The notes below the pieces were generated by a model, which was not told the origin of the DNA, did not search any database, and saw only the letters and a list, made by a program, of their open reading frames with translations. Shown here one piece after another: positions 7,342-15,583 of a stretch of DNA of 47,448 nt. The translations under genes were made by a program, and so were the position numbers. The DNA is from Halomonas sp. (GTDB taxonomy: Bacteria > Pseudomonadota > Gammaproteobacteria > Pseudomonadales > Halomonadaceae): NCBI RefSeq assembly GCF_020832045.1, contig NZ_JAFIFK010000083.1, forward strand, positions 1 to 47,448. Direction: 5' to 3'. The first letter of the stretch is position 1; the number at the start of each line of letters is the position of its first letter.

Positions 7342-8433
7342 TCAGAACGCCGCGTAGAGCCGGCCGGGGTTGAAGATCCCCTTGGGATCGAGCTGGGCCT
7401 TGAGGTTGCGGTGATACTTCAACAGCACCTCGGGCAGCGGCGTGAAAGGCTCGACGGCGTCGGGGCGCGGGCCGTAGCAGGTGGCGTGCCCCCCGGCAGC
7501 CTTGGCAGCGCGGCACACGATCTCGGCATCGAGATCGGCGCGCAGCCAGCGTTGGGCGCCGGCCCAGTCATGGATCATTTCGCGCTCATCGATACCTGCC
7601 AGCTCGAGGGAGGGGGCACGATGAGGAAGCGAGAGTCGCCACAGTGGCAAGCTGCCTGCGGTGAAAAAATTCAGGCGCTGGTCGCGCAGAGCGTTCCAGA
7701 AGTCGTTGTCCAGGTCGTCGCCGCCGATGCGTGCACGGGTGGCGGCCACTGAGCTGGGGCCGCCTTCCAGACGCAGGTGCAGGGCACCTTCCAGCCAGGT
7801 CGCGGCGCTGATCGGGAGCGGCTCGCGGCCCCATTCGGCCAGTCGCCGCTGCGCCTCGTCGAGAGGCAGCTCGAGATGCAGGCTGTGAATGGCCCCGGGT
7901 TGTGGCAATACTTTGAAGGAAACCTCGCTTATCAGGCCCAGGGTGCCCTGGGCGCCCACCATCAGCCGCGACAGATCGTAGCCGGCGACGTTCTTCATCA
8001 CCTCACCGCCGAAGCGCTGCTCGATGCCTTCGTGGTTGATCACCCGTGTACCGAGCACGAAGTCGCGTACGCTGCCGGCCCACGGTCGACGCGGGCCGGA
8101 CAGGCCGGTGGCGACCATGCCGCCCACCGTGCTTGCCATGCCGTAGCGTGGCGGCTCGAAGGGTAGCATCTGGCCTTGCGCGGCTAGCGTTGCCTCGAGC
8201 TCGGCCAGCGGCGTGCCGGCGCGTACCGATACGACCAGCTCGATCGGATCGTAGAAGGAGATACCGCAGTGCTCATGGGTCGTGAGAACGTTCGCTACCA
8301 CCTCACGGCCGTAGAAATAACGGGTGTCGCCGCCGACGATGCGCAGCGGCGTACCGTCGGCGCCGGCCTGGCGGATGCGCTCGGCCAGTGCGGCGCTGTC
8401 GTCGTGGTCCCTGGGGGGCGTTGCATTCGTCAT
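7342..8433 (-). CDS. glcE: Glycolate oxidase FAD-binding subunit GlcE
   Basis: FAD-binding subunit of the glycolate dehydrogenase complex, about 363 residues, with an N-terminal FAD-binding PCMH fold (GGDTRYFYG, then the glycine-rich STVGGMVATGLSGPRRP region). Two starts are possible: GTG at 8437-8439, overlapping the glcD stop as GTGA, or ATG at 8431-8433. The ATG is preferred because GGAG lies five bases before it, whereas that GGAG runs into the GTG. The C-terminal DPKGIFNPGRLY is the usual end of this family. Confidence 0.95.
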   Translation of the reverse strand: MTNATPPRDHDDSAALAERIRQAGADGTPLRIVGGDTRYFYGREVVANVLTTHEHCGISFYDPIELVVSVRAGTPLAELEATLAAQGQMLPFEPPRYGMASTVGGMVATGLSGPRRPWAGSVRDFVLGTRVINHEGIEQRFGGEVMKNVAGYDLSRLMVGAQGTLGLISEVSFKVLPQPGAIHSLHLELPLDEAQRRLAEWGREPLPISAATWLEGALHLRLEGGPSSVAATRARIGGDDLDNDFWNALRDQRLNFFTAGSLPLWRLSLPHRAPSLELAGIDEREMIHDWAGAQRWLRADLDAEIVCRAAKAAGGHATCYGPRPDAVEPFTPLPEVLLKYHRNLKAQLDPKGIFNPGRLYAAF

Positions 8434-8435
8434 GG

Positions 8436-9941
8436 TCACTCCACGTCACCCCGCAGTGCGCTCGAGACGGTGTCGTTGGCCGCACTCTTGATGGTGCGGA
8501 ATTCCGAACAGCGCGCCGGGGTGGGAATGTTCTTACCTGGGTTGAGCAGGTCGCTGGGGTCGAAGGCAGCCTTGGCGGCGCGGAAGGTGGCCAGTTCGTC
8601 GGGGCGGAACTGAGCGCACATCTGGTTGATCTTCTCGCGGCCGACACCGTGCTCGCCGGTGATGGTACCGCCCACCTCGACGCACAGTTCGAGAATCTCG
8701 CCGCCGAGTGCCTCGGCCACTGCCAGCTCACCCTCGCGGTTGGCATCGAACAGGATCAGCGGATGCATGTTGCCGTCGCCTGCGTGGAACACGTTGGCTA
8801 CCTTCAGTCCGTAGCGTTCGGATAGGTCGCTGATGCCCTTGAGCACACGTGCCAACTCACGGCGTGGGATGGTGCCGTCCATGCAATAGTAGTCGGGGGA
8901 CATGCGTCCCACCGCGGGGAAGGCGTTCTTGCGTCCGGCCCAGAATCTGGCCCGCTCGGCGTCGTCGCGGGCCTGCTTGATCCCGGTAGCCCCGGCTTTC
9001 TCGAGGACGCGACGCACGGTTTCGCAGTCGTCGTCCACGTCCGCCTCGACGCCATCCAGCTCACACAGCAGAATCGCTTCCGCGTCCACCGGATAACCGG
9101 CGCCGATGAAGTCCTCGGCAGCGATGATGGCGAGCTTGTCCATCATCTCCAGCCCGCCGGGGATGATGCCGGCCTCGATGATGGCGCCCACGGCGTTGCC
9201 GGCCTTCTCCACGTCGTCGAAGCTCGCCATCAGCACCTTGGCGACTTCGGGCTTGGGCAGCAGCTTGACCGTGATCTCGGTAACCACGCCCAGCATGCCC
9301 TCGGAGCCGTTGAACAGTGCCAACAGGTCGAAGCCGGGGGCATCCAGCGCGTCGCTGCCGAGCGTCATGTGCTCGCCCTCGATGGTGATGACCTCGACCT
9401 TGATCACGTTGTGCACAGTGAGACCGTACTTGAGGCAGTGCACGCCGCCGGCGTTCTCCGCCACGTTGCCGCCAATGGAGCAAGCGATCTGCGACGAGGG
9501 GTCCGGAGCATAGTAGAGCCCGTAGGGCGATGCCGCCTCGGAAATCGCCAGGTTGCGCACGCCGGGCTCGACCCGGGCAATACGTGCCTCAGGGTCGATC
9601 TCGAGAATGCGCGAGAAGCGCGACATGACAAGGAGAACGCCGTGCGTCAGCGGTAATGCACCGGCGGAAAGGCCGGTGCCGGCCCCGCGGGTCACCACCG
9701 GCACGCCCAGGCGGTGGCACTCCACGAGCAAGCGCTGCACCTGGTCGAGGGAGTCGGGTAGTGCCACCAGTAGCGGCAGGGTTCGGTAGACGGAAAGGCC
9801 GTCGCACTCGAACGGGCGCATGTCCTCTTCTCGGTGCAACAGCAGCATGTCCGGAATGGCCTTGGCCAGGCTATCGCGAATCGTGGCCCTGTCGAGCGCA
9901 GGCGCCGGGCCGTCGAGTCGTTCGTCGTAGAGGATGTTCAT
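8436..9941 (-). CDS. glcD: Glycolate oxidase catalytic FAD subunit GlcD
   Basis: Catalytic flavoprotein subunit that oxidises glycolate (and often D-lactate) to the 2-oxo acid. It has 501 residues, against about 499 for the well-known GlcD. The FAD-binding loop TRGAGTGLSAGALP is near residues 85-98. The active-site motifs FHAGDGNMHPL and GEHGVGREK are present in the C-terminal half, and the chain ends with a LLNPGKNIPTP-type segment. GAGG precedes the ATG. It is the first gene of glcDEFG and is divergent from glcC. Confidence 0.97.
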   Translation of the reverse strand: MNILYDERLDGPAPALDRATIRDSLAKAIPDMLLLHREEDMRPFECDGLSVYRTLPLLVALPDSLDQVQRLLVECHRLGVPVVTRGAGTGLSAGALPLTHGVLLVMSRFSRILEIDPEARIARVEPGVRNLAISEAASPYGLYYAPDPSSQIACSIGGNVAENAGGVHCLKYGLTVHNVIKVEVITIEGEHMTLGSDALDAPGFDLLALFNGSEGMLGVVTEITVKLLPKPEVAKVLMASFDDVEKAGNAVGAIIEAGIIPGGLEMMDKLAIIAAEDFIGAGYPVDAEAILLCELDGVEADVDDDCETVRRVLEKAGATGIKQARDDAERARFWAGRKNAFPAVGRMSPDYYCMDGTIPRRELARVLKGISDLSERYGLKVANVFHAGDGNMHPLILFDANREGELAVAEALGGEILELCVEVGGTITGEHGVGREKINQMCAQFRPDELATFRAAKAAFDPSDLLNPGKNIPTPARCSEFRTIKSAANDTVSSALRGDVE

Positions 9942-10033
9942 TGAAGCGCCTCACTGCGAGTCTTGGCGTCGGTTGCATTGTGATAGGGGGCTAATTTGCG
10001 CCCTTTACGACCAACCTGTCCAGCTTGCGGTCT

Positions 10034-10048
10034 ACTGGTATGACCAGT
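10034..10048. promoter_or_regulatory. GntR/FadR-type operator in the glcD-glcC intergenic region
   Basis: Perfect palindrome ACTGGT-ATG-ACCAGT in the divergent control region. The core TGGTNNNACCA is the established recognition pattern of FadR-subfamily GntR regulators such as GlcC, LldR and PdhR. The adjacent glcC encodes such a regulator, so this is its likely binding site. Promoter boxes for either direction are not clear enough to call, although TATATT at 10059-10064 could be a -10 for glcC. Confidence 0.75.
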
Positions 10049-10147
10049 TGTTCGGTTGTATATTGGAAATAATTTTCATGATACACCATGGCAGGCTTGT
10101 GTTCGTTATGCCAGGTCTGATCGAAACTCTCTTTCTTGGAGGGCCGC

Positions 10148-10924
10148 ATGAGCCATTCAAGCGACCACCTGCAGCCCATTCGTACTCCAGATGCCGTTGC
10201 AGCGCGCCTGGAGCGGCTGATACTCGATGGTGTATTCCGGCCGGGGCAGCTGCTGCCCTCCGAGCGGCGCCTTTGCGACCGCCTGGACGTTTCTCGGACT
10301 TCGCTCCGCGAAGGGCTGCGCGTATTGCGCAGCAAGGGCATCATCATTACCCGTCAGGGGCGTGGCTCGGAGGTGGCGGCACTGGTGCCGGGCCGCGATG
10401 ACAGCCCGCTCATGCATCTCTTTCGCGATCACCCGCGTACCTTGTTCGACTTGCTGGAGGTGCGCTCTTTGCTCGAGGGGGAGTCGGCCAGCCTCGCGGC
10501 CGAGCGGGCGACGCCTGCCGATCAGGTGCTGATCCAGCGGCGCTATGAAGCGATGGTGACGTACGTGGAGTCGGGCCATGAGGTCGACGTGGAGCGCCTG
10601 GCGCACCTGGATCACGCCTTTCACTTGGCGATATGCCAGGCGTCCCACAACCCGGTGCTGGTGCATACGCTGCAATCGCTCACCGATCTGCTGCTCAGCT
10701 CCGTCTTCGCTTCGGTCAAGAACCTTTATCACCGTGAGAAGCCGCGGCAGATGATAAATCGCCAGCATGCGCGCCTCTACCGCGCCGTGATGGAGGGCAA
10801 GCCCCAGGCCGCCAGACGCGCTGCGCTCGACCACCTGCATGGCATCGAGGCACAGTTGCGTGATATCGAGGCGGAGGATCTACGCCTGGAGCGTTCCGCC
10901 ATGCGGCTGGGCGAGTGGGGGTGA
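10148..10924 (+). CDS. glcC: GntR-family (FadR subfamily) regulator GlcC
   Basis: Transcription factor of 258 residues: an N-terminal winged helix (about residues 12-75, with LSERRL/VSRTSLREGLRVLRSKG-type recognition helix) and a C-terminal FCD ligand domain with His/Asp positions for a metal-bound carboxylate. Its divergent position beside glcDEFG and its resemblance to GlcC/LldR indicate response to glycolate or a related hydroxy acid. The ATG at 10148 follows GGAGGG; an upstream TTG at 10136 overlaps that ribosome site and is rejected. Confidence 0.87.
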   Translation: MSHSSDHLQPIRTPDAVAARLERLILDGVFRPGQLLPSERRLCDRLDVSRTSLREGLRVLRSKGIIITRQGRGSEVAALVPGRDDSPLMHLFRDHPRTLFDLLEVRSLLEGESASLAAERATPADQVLIQRRYEAMVTYVESGHEVDVERLAHLDHAFHLAICQASHNPVLVHTLQSLTDLLLSSVFASVKNLYHREKPRQMINRQHARLYRAVMEGKPQAARRAALDHLHGIEAQLRDIEAEDLRLERSAMRLGEWG

Positions 10925-10974
10925 CACCACCTCAAGCTGCCGTCGTTTCACGGTGTGTAAAGTAGGGCTGCCTT

Positions 10975-11658
10975 TTACGCATTCGCTGCGCTGCGGGCTT
11001 CTCCGTCGTCCAGAACGCCGGCAAGGGATGCCACTTCCAGTTTGTTGCAGAGATGCTCGCGCAGGACATGCCCAAGTCGTTTGCTGTCGCGCTGCTTCAA
11101 GGCAACGATCATTTCTTCATGATCATCCACCGCGCGGCGCCAGAAAGCATCCGTCATCTTCTTTGAGTAGCGTACACGCTTCACTCGTTGGCTGAGATTA
11201 TTGTACATCTCCAGCAAAACCTCGTTGTTCGAGGCCTGCAGAATGTGCTCGTGAATGCGTTGGTTCACCTGGAAATATTCGGCGAGTTCGCGGTTGCGAT
11301 AGTGCTTGAGCATGCGCTCGTGCAACTGGCAAATGGCCTTGATGGCCTCGTCGCTGATGTGCTGACAGGCCAGTTCGCCTGACAGCCCTTCAAGGGCACC
11401 CATGAGGTCGTAGGTATCCTTGACCATCTTGTAGGTCAATTGCTTGACTCGGGCCCCCCGGTTGGGCAACAGCTCGACCAAACCTTCCGAGGCTAGCACC
11501 TTGAGTGCTTCACGCAACGGCGTGCGCGATACACCGAAATTTTCGCACAGTTGTTTCTCGGAAATTCGCTCCCCTGGAGCGAGTTCTCCCTGCTCGATCA
11601 AGTCCCGGATCCGGTCTGCAACTTCTTGATACAGAGTGCGTGGCTGAATCTTACTCAT
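10975..11658 (-). CDS. GntR-family (FCD domain) regulator of the TRAP cluster
   Basis: Transcription factor of 227 residues. The winged-helix domain is at about 8-75 (LYQEVADRIRDLIEQGELAP, then FGVSRTPLREALKVLASEGLVE), followed by an FCD helical ligand domain. It is divergent from the TRAP/CoA-transferase cluster. Palindromes of the ATGAATTCAT type lie in that intergenic region and at two further points inside the cluster, so it is the obvious candidate to bind them. The ligand is probably the imported acid or its CoA-pathway product (inference). Confidence 0.9.
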   Translation of the reverse strand: MSKIQPRTLYQEVADRIRDLIEQGELAPGERISEKQLCENFGVSRTPLREALKVLASEGLVELLPNRGARVKQLTYKMVKDTYDLMGALEGLSGELACQHISDEAIKAICQLHERMLKHYRNRELAEYFQVNQRIHEHILQASNNEVLLEMYNNLSQRVKRVRYSKKMTDAFWRRAVDDHEEMIVALKQRDSKRLGHVLREHLCNKLEVASLAGVLDDGEARSAANA

Positions 11659-11789
11659 GTTGTTCTTCCTGTCGCGCTCGCGGTGGAGGCCTTCCTGCTA
11701 GGGTGAACGCCGCTCAATCTCTTCGTACGACACGCCGTTGTCACTATTCAAGCACAAGGCGTAGTTGACGAGATAGTTAGAAAAGTATT

Positions 11790-11806
11790 ATGAATTCAAA
11801 ATTCAT
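11790..11806. promoter_or_regulatory. Palindromic operator, site 1 of the TRAP cluster
   Basis: ATGAATT-CAA-AATTCAT, perfect 7-bp arms with a 3-base centre, the geometry expected for a GntR dimer. It overlaps a possible -10 (TATTAT, 11786-11791) reading towards the GlcG-like gene; a TTGACG at 11765 is only 15 bases from that box, so the promoter is tentative. It lies 132 bases from the start of the divergent GntR gene. Confidence 0.7.
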
Positions 11807-11896
11807 GCAAAGCCTTTCCTCAAGCGGTCGTCCACGTCCCAATCGCATGGCCGAATGACGATGGAGCAATGCTAACTAAAACAATAAGGAGGTCCT

Positions 11897-12358
11897 ATGG
11901 CCGGTAAGGTATTCCACAGCAGCGTTCAGCTCAGCAGACATCAAGCACGACTCATAATTGATGGGACCTTCGGCTATGCCCGTAGCGCGGAGATGCCACC
12001 CATTACCGCTGTGGTTCTGGACGGTGGCGGTCATGTCGTGGCAGCCGAGCGTGAGGATGGCTGTGCGCCGCTGCGTTTCCCAGTGGCTCAGGGCAAAGCG
12101 TTTGCCGCGCTCGGCAACGGTGCTGCAAGCGGCGTGGTGGGCAGCCGCAATGCCGAGCGTCCCGCTTTTCTTGCCAGTGTTGCTGCAGCTTCCGGTGGCA
12201 ATTTCATCCCTGTAGCCGGAGGTGTGCTGATCCTCGACGAGACTATGCACATCATCGGTGCCGTGGGAGTCAGTGGCGCTTCTTCGGATGAGGACGAGAA
12301 AGCGGCCCTCACCGGAATCGGTAAGGCTGGGCTCGCCGCCGGACTGGAGCCCAACTGA
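11897..12358 (+). CDS. GlcG/HbpS-family protein of the TRAP cluster
   Basis: Encodes 153 residues of the HbpS/GlcG (DUF336) family. The recognisable stretches are TAVVLDGGGHVVAAEREDG (about 38-56) and the C-terminal GGVLILDETMHIIGAVGVSG. It is the first gene after the divergent GntR regulator, with a strong AAGGAGG ribosome site five bases before the ATG. It is clearly diverged from GlcG at 5601. Its position suggests a role with the imported acid or with the FAD/Fe-S oxidoreductase downstream. The biochemical function of this family is not settled. Confidence 0.83.
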   Translation: MAGKVFHSSVQLSRHQARLIIDGTFGYARSAEMPPITAVVLDGGGHVVAAEREDGCAPLRFPVAQGKAFAALGNGAASGVVGSRNAERPAFLASVAAASGGNFIPVAGGVLILDETMHIIGAVGVSGASSDEDEKAALTGIGKAGLAAGLEPN

Positions 12359-12384
12359 AGCGCTTGCTGAACATGCCAATCGAC

Positions 12385-12414
12385 TTGACATTCGCTGAAA
12401 AGCAGGTCTAGTTT
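12385..12414 (+). promoter_or_regulatory. Sigma-70 type promoter upstream of the TRAP operon
   Basis: A perfect -35 TTGACA (12385-12390) is followed after 18 bases by TAGTTT (12409-12414). The palindrome at 12433-12450 would then lie about ten bases after the transcription start, a natural position for a repressor. Confidence 0.6.
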
Positions 12415-12432
12415 CATTACAGACGCATTTAG

Positions 12433-12450
12433 AATAATGAATTCATTATT
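12433..12450. promoter_or_regulatory. Palindromic operator, site 2 of the TRAP cluster
   Basis: AATAATGAATTCATTATT is an exact 18-bp palindrome. Its core ATGAATTCAT resembles sites 1 and 3. It sits just downstream of the predicted promoter and about 100 bases before the dctP-type gene. Confidence 0.72.
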
Positions 12451-12550
12451 TCGGCGTCTCCTGGCGAAGCTGGCAGAACGAGAAGCGTCAACCGAGTACT
12501 AGCCGCGTCGACCAGGAACAGGGCAAGACTACAACAAGAGGAAACACGCC

Positions 12551-13525
12551 ATGCATCTGCTACGTCTCACAGCGGTTGCCGCTGCTGTCGCGCTCGTCTC
12601 TACTCCCCTGCAGGCTCGCGAGATCACTTTCGGTCATGTAGGAGGCCCAGATTCGCTATTTGCCGATTCCGCCGATCATTTTGCCGAGCTGGTCAATGAG
12701 CGATTGCCAGAACCCTACGAGGTGGTGGTGTTCGGCTCCAGCCAACTAGGCACCGACTCCGAATTATTGCAACGGATGCGCCTCGGTACCGTCGATCTAG
12801 CCTTGCCCTCGACCATCATGTCTTCGGTGGCAGATGAGTTCGGCATCTTCGAGCTGCCCTATCTGATTCAGGATCGCGACCACATGAAGCGGGTCGAGGA
12901 AGAGATCTTTTGGCCGCACCTGGCACCGCTGGCCGAGCAGAATGGCTATCGAGTCCTTGCCGTGTGGGAGAACGGCTTCCGTCACATCACCAATAATCGG
13001 CGCGCGATCAATACGCCGGAGGACCTGCGCGGCATCAAGCTGCGTGTGCCTCAGGGCGTCTGGCGTGTGCGTATGTTCGAGGAATACGGCGCCGAGCCCT
13101 CACCGATGTCGCTGTCGGAAGTGTTCATGGCCTTGCAGACCGGGGTCATGGACGGCCAGGAAAATCCCTTGGCACAGATCGCCGGGCAGCGCTTCCAGGA
13201 AGTGCAGAATTACCTCTCCCTTACCGGTCACGTCTACACGCCGGCCTATCTCACCGCCGGCCGCCGCTTCAACAACCTTCCCGACGAGATCCAGGAGATC
13301 ATCCTCGAAGCGGCTAAGGAGACGCAGGGTTTCGTTTATGAGCATGCCGCACAGCTCGACGAGGATCTGATCGACGTGATCCGCCAGGCCAACACCGAGG
13401 TGAACGAGGTCGATACTTCGGTCTTCATCGAGGCCTCCGGTCCGATCTACGAAGCCTTTGCGCGTGAAGTACCCGGTTCCCAGGAGCTGATCGACAGAGT
13501 GCTGGAGCTTGGTAACGGCTCCTGA
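12551..13525 (+). CDS. TRAP transporter periplasmic solute-binding protein (DctP type)
   Basis: Periplasmic receptor of a tripartite ATP-independent importer, 324 residues, with a signal peptide of about 22 residues ending near LQA. The family hallmark LRVPQ at 164-168 contains Arg165, which in DctP proteins pairs with the substrate carboxylate, so the ligand is very probably an organic acid. ALQTGVMDGQENPL (195-208) is the second family signature. It is the first gene of the dctPQM set, preceded by AGAGGAAA. Confidence 0.94.
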   Translation: MHLLRLTAVAAAVALVSTPLQAREITFGHVGGPDSLFADSADHFAELVNERLPEPYEVVVFGSSQLGTDSELLQRMRLGTVDLALPSTIMSSVADEFGIFELPYLIQDRDHMKRVEEEIFWPHLAPLAEQNGYRVLAVWENGFRHITNNRRAINTPEDLRGIKLRVPQGVWRVRMFEEYGAEPSPMSLSEVFMALQTGVMDGQENPLAQIAGQRFQEVQNYLSLTGHVYTPAYLTAGRRFNNLPDEIQEIILEAAKETQGFVYEHAAQLDEDLIDVIRQANTEVNEVDTSVFIEASGPIYEAFAREVPGSQELIDRVLELGNGS

Positions 13526-13554
13526 CAGCCCCTGCAGCTGAAAGCATAAACTCT

Positions 13555-13573
13555 CGCGCCACCATGTGGCGCG
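13555..13573 (+). other. Hairpin between dctP and dctQ
   Basis: Stem CGCGCCAC / GTGGCGCG (8 bp, 13555-13562 and 13566-13573) with loop CAT and no following T-run. It lies 30 bases after the dctP stop and 31 bases before the dctQ start. The position fits an mRNA stabiliser that keeps the binding protein more abundant than the membrane subunits, rather than a full terminator. Confidence 0.6.
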
Positions 13574-13603
13574 GGGTCCCTGTCCCTGAACGAGTCGATA
13601 GCC

Positions 13604-14191
13604 ATGGGAACCGTGAATCAACTTTCCCGCATCATGGAGCGTCTGCTCGAGATCGTCACGGTAGTGTTGATGGTTTCGCTGACGCTGGTGGTGCTCTATG
13701 CGGTGGTAACCCGCTACGCCTGGCGCACGCCCTCCTGGTATGACGAGGTGGCTGCCATCATGTTGGTCTGGCTGACCTACTACGCCGGAGCCCTCGCCGC
13801 GCTCAAGCGCGGTCACATCGGGGTCGACGGGGTGCTTGCCGCGATGCCGGTTCATATACGCATGCCGATCGCCTACCTCTCGGAAGCTCTGGTCATTGGC
13901 TTCTTCGCCGTGCTGGGCTGGGCCGGCCTGGTGGTACTCGAGGTGATGCAGGGCATGTCGCTCATCACCCTGCGCTGGGTCCCGCTCACTTTCACTCAGT
14001 CGGTCATCCCGATCGGAGCGGCACTGTTCATCCTTGCCCAATTGCTCAGTATGCCGGCTCACCTGGCCAAGGTGCGCTCAGGCGTCACTCAGGAAGAGGA
14101 GGAAATCGCTCACGCCATCGCTGAGGCCGAGCGTGACAACGCCAAGGCCGGCTTTACCGCAGAAGAACTGACCAAGAGGGCGCAGTCATGA
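13604..14191 (+). CDS. TRAP transporter small membrane subunit (DctQ type)
   Basis: Encodes 195 residues with four hydrophobic segments (about 15-40, 48-65, 90-112, 130-150) and the usual WYDEVA and LKRGHIGVD features of DctQ proteins. No good ribosome site precedes the ATG; translation may depend on mRNA structure after the dctP hairpin. The C-terminal tail of about 35 residues is charged and rich in Glu. The stop overlaps the ATG of dctM (ATGA). Confidence 0.93.
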   Translation: MGTVNQLSRIMERLLEIVTVVLMVSLTLVVLYAVVTRYAWRTPSWYDEVAAIMLVWLTYYAGALAALKRGHIGVDGVLAAMPVHIRMPIAYLSEALVIGFFAVLGWAGLVVLEVMQGMSLITLRWVPLTFTQSVIPIGAALFILAQLLSMPAHLAKVRSGVTQEEEEIAHAIAEAERDNAKAGFTAEELTKRAQS

Positions 14192-15471
14192 CCTTACCCT
14201 TCATGATAGTGGGCCTGCTGGGGCTGATCCTCATGGGACTCCCCATCGCGGTGGCGCTGGCGATCGTGGCTACGGTGGCCATCGTGGTCTACCAAGGCGT
14301 GGACATGCTGCCCAATGTCGGGCTGACGATGTTCGAGGGGGCGAGCAGTTTCCCTCTGCTGGCCATCCCGATGTTCGTCTTGGCCGGCGCGATCATGAAC
14401 ACCGGCGGGATCTCCAAGCGGCTGATCGCGTTCGCTTCGGCGCTGTTCGGTTTCATTCGCGGCGGCCTGGCGATGATCAATATCGGTGTCTCGCTGTTCT
14501 TCGCCGAAATCTCCGGGTCGGCGGTGGCTGATGTGGCCGCTACCGGTTCAGTGCTGATTCCGGCCATGAAGAAGCGGGGCTATCCCAGCTCGTTCGCCGC
14601 GGCGGTCACGTCGTCATCGGCTTCCCTGGCAATCATCATTCCCCCTTCCATTCCAATGATCCTCTACGGTGTCATGTCCGGAGCTTCCATCGTCCAACTC
14701 TTCGTGGCCGGTATCGTGCCCGGACTGCTGGGGGCCGGGGGGCTGATGGCGCTCAGCTACTACTATGCCCGCAAGTACAACTGGCCCGTGGAGGAGGTCT
14801 TCCAGTTCAAGCGCGTCAGGCAGACCGCTAAAGAGGCCAGCTGGGCGCTGACGTTACCGATCATCATACTCGGCTCCATCTTCGGCGGTTTCGTGACGGC
14901 CACCGAAGGGGCGGGGCTGGCGGTCGCGGCAGCGATCTTCATCAGCGCCGTGATCTATCGCGAGCTCGACCTGCGGACCCTCTATAAAGCCATCATCGAC
15001 GGTGGCCAGCAGACCGCAGTGGTGATGCTGCTGGTAGCGGCCTCGGCGCTGATCGGTGTCTTCCTGACTGAGATGCGGATGCCTCAACAGCTGGCGCAGG
15101 CGGTGCTCAGCCTGACTGACAACAAATATGCCATCCTGATGATGCTGAACGTTTTCTTTCTGTTGATCGGTCTTTTCCTGCACTCGGCGGCGGCGATCAT
15201 CCTGGTGGTGCCCATCGTCATGCCGCTGGTCGGCGCGGCCGGCATCGACCCGGTTCACTTCGGCCTGGTGGTGTGTCTCAACCTGGCCATCGGCCAGCAG
15301 ACACCGCCGGTGGCTAGTGTGCTGATAACGGCCTGCTCGATTGCCAAGGCGGACGTGTGGTCGGTGACTCGCTCGAATCTCGGCTTCATCACCGTGTTGC
15401 TCTTCATCCTGCTGCTAGTGACTTACATCCCTGCCATTCCCATGGCCTTGGTGGAGTTCTTCTACCGCTGA
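14188..15471 (+). CDS. TRAP transporter large membrane subunit (DctM type)
   Basis: Transport channel subunit, 427 residues, with about twelve hydrophobic segments and the DctM motifs GSAVADVAATGSVLIPAM and IIIPPSIPMILYG. It uses the sodium gradient to drive uptake of the acid captured by the binding protein, as known for TRAP systems and suitable for a halophile. The start overlaps the dctQ stop. A GC-rich hairpin follows the gene. Confidence 0.95.
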   Translation: MTLPFMIVGLLGLILMGLPIAVALAIVATVAIVVYQGVDMLPNVGLTMFEGASSFPLLAIPMFVLAGAIMNTGGISKRLIAFASALFGFIRGGLAMINIGVSLFFAEISGSAVADVAATGSVLIPAMKKRGYPSSFAAAVTSSSASLAIIIPPSIPMILYGVMSGASIVQLFVAGIVPGLLGAGGLMALSYYYARKYNWPVEEVFQFKRVRQTAKEASWALTLPIIILGSIFGGFVTATEGAGLAVAAAIFISAVIYRELDLRTLYKAIIDGGQQTAVVMLLVAASALIGVFLTEMRMPQQLAQAVLSLTDNKYAILMMLNVFFLLIGLFLHSAAAIILVVPIVMPLVGAAGIDPVHFGLVVCLNLAIGQQTPPVASVLITACSIAKADVWSVTRSNLGFITVLLFILLLVTYIPAIPMALVEFFYR

Positions 15472-15477
15472 TTGCGG

Positions 15478-15501
15478 CCCGGCGGGTTTCAGCCCGCCGG
15501 G
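15478..15501 (+). other. GC-rich hairpin after dctM
   Basis: Stem CCCGGCGGG / CCCGCCGGG (9 bp) with loop TTTCAG, six bases after the dctM stop. There is no T-run, so it is a weak terminator, attenuator or 3' stabiliser separating the TRAP genes from the enzyme genes. Confidence 0.6.
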
Positions 15502-15533
15502 TCAGCTGATGAGGAGGAGCGATGCGTTCAGCT

Positions 15534-15556
15534 AAAATGAATTCATTATTCATTTT
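15534..15556. promoter_or_regulatory. Palindromic operator, site 3 of the TRAP cluster
   Basis: AAAATGAAT-TCATT-ATTCATTTT has 9-bp arms; inside it ATGAATTCAT (15538-15547) is itself a palindrome, and a further TTGAATTC follows. It lies 28 bases before the crotonase-family gene, which suggests a second regulated promoter for the enzyme genes. Confidence 0.7.
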
Positions 15557-15583
15557 GAATTCGGTTGGCACGAGGAGAGTGGG

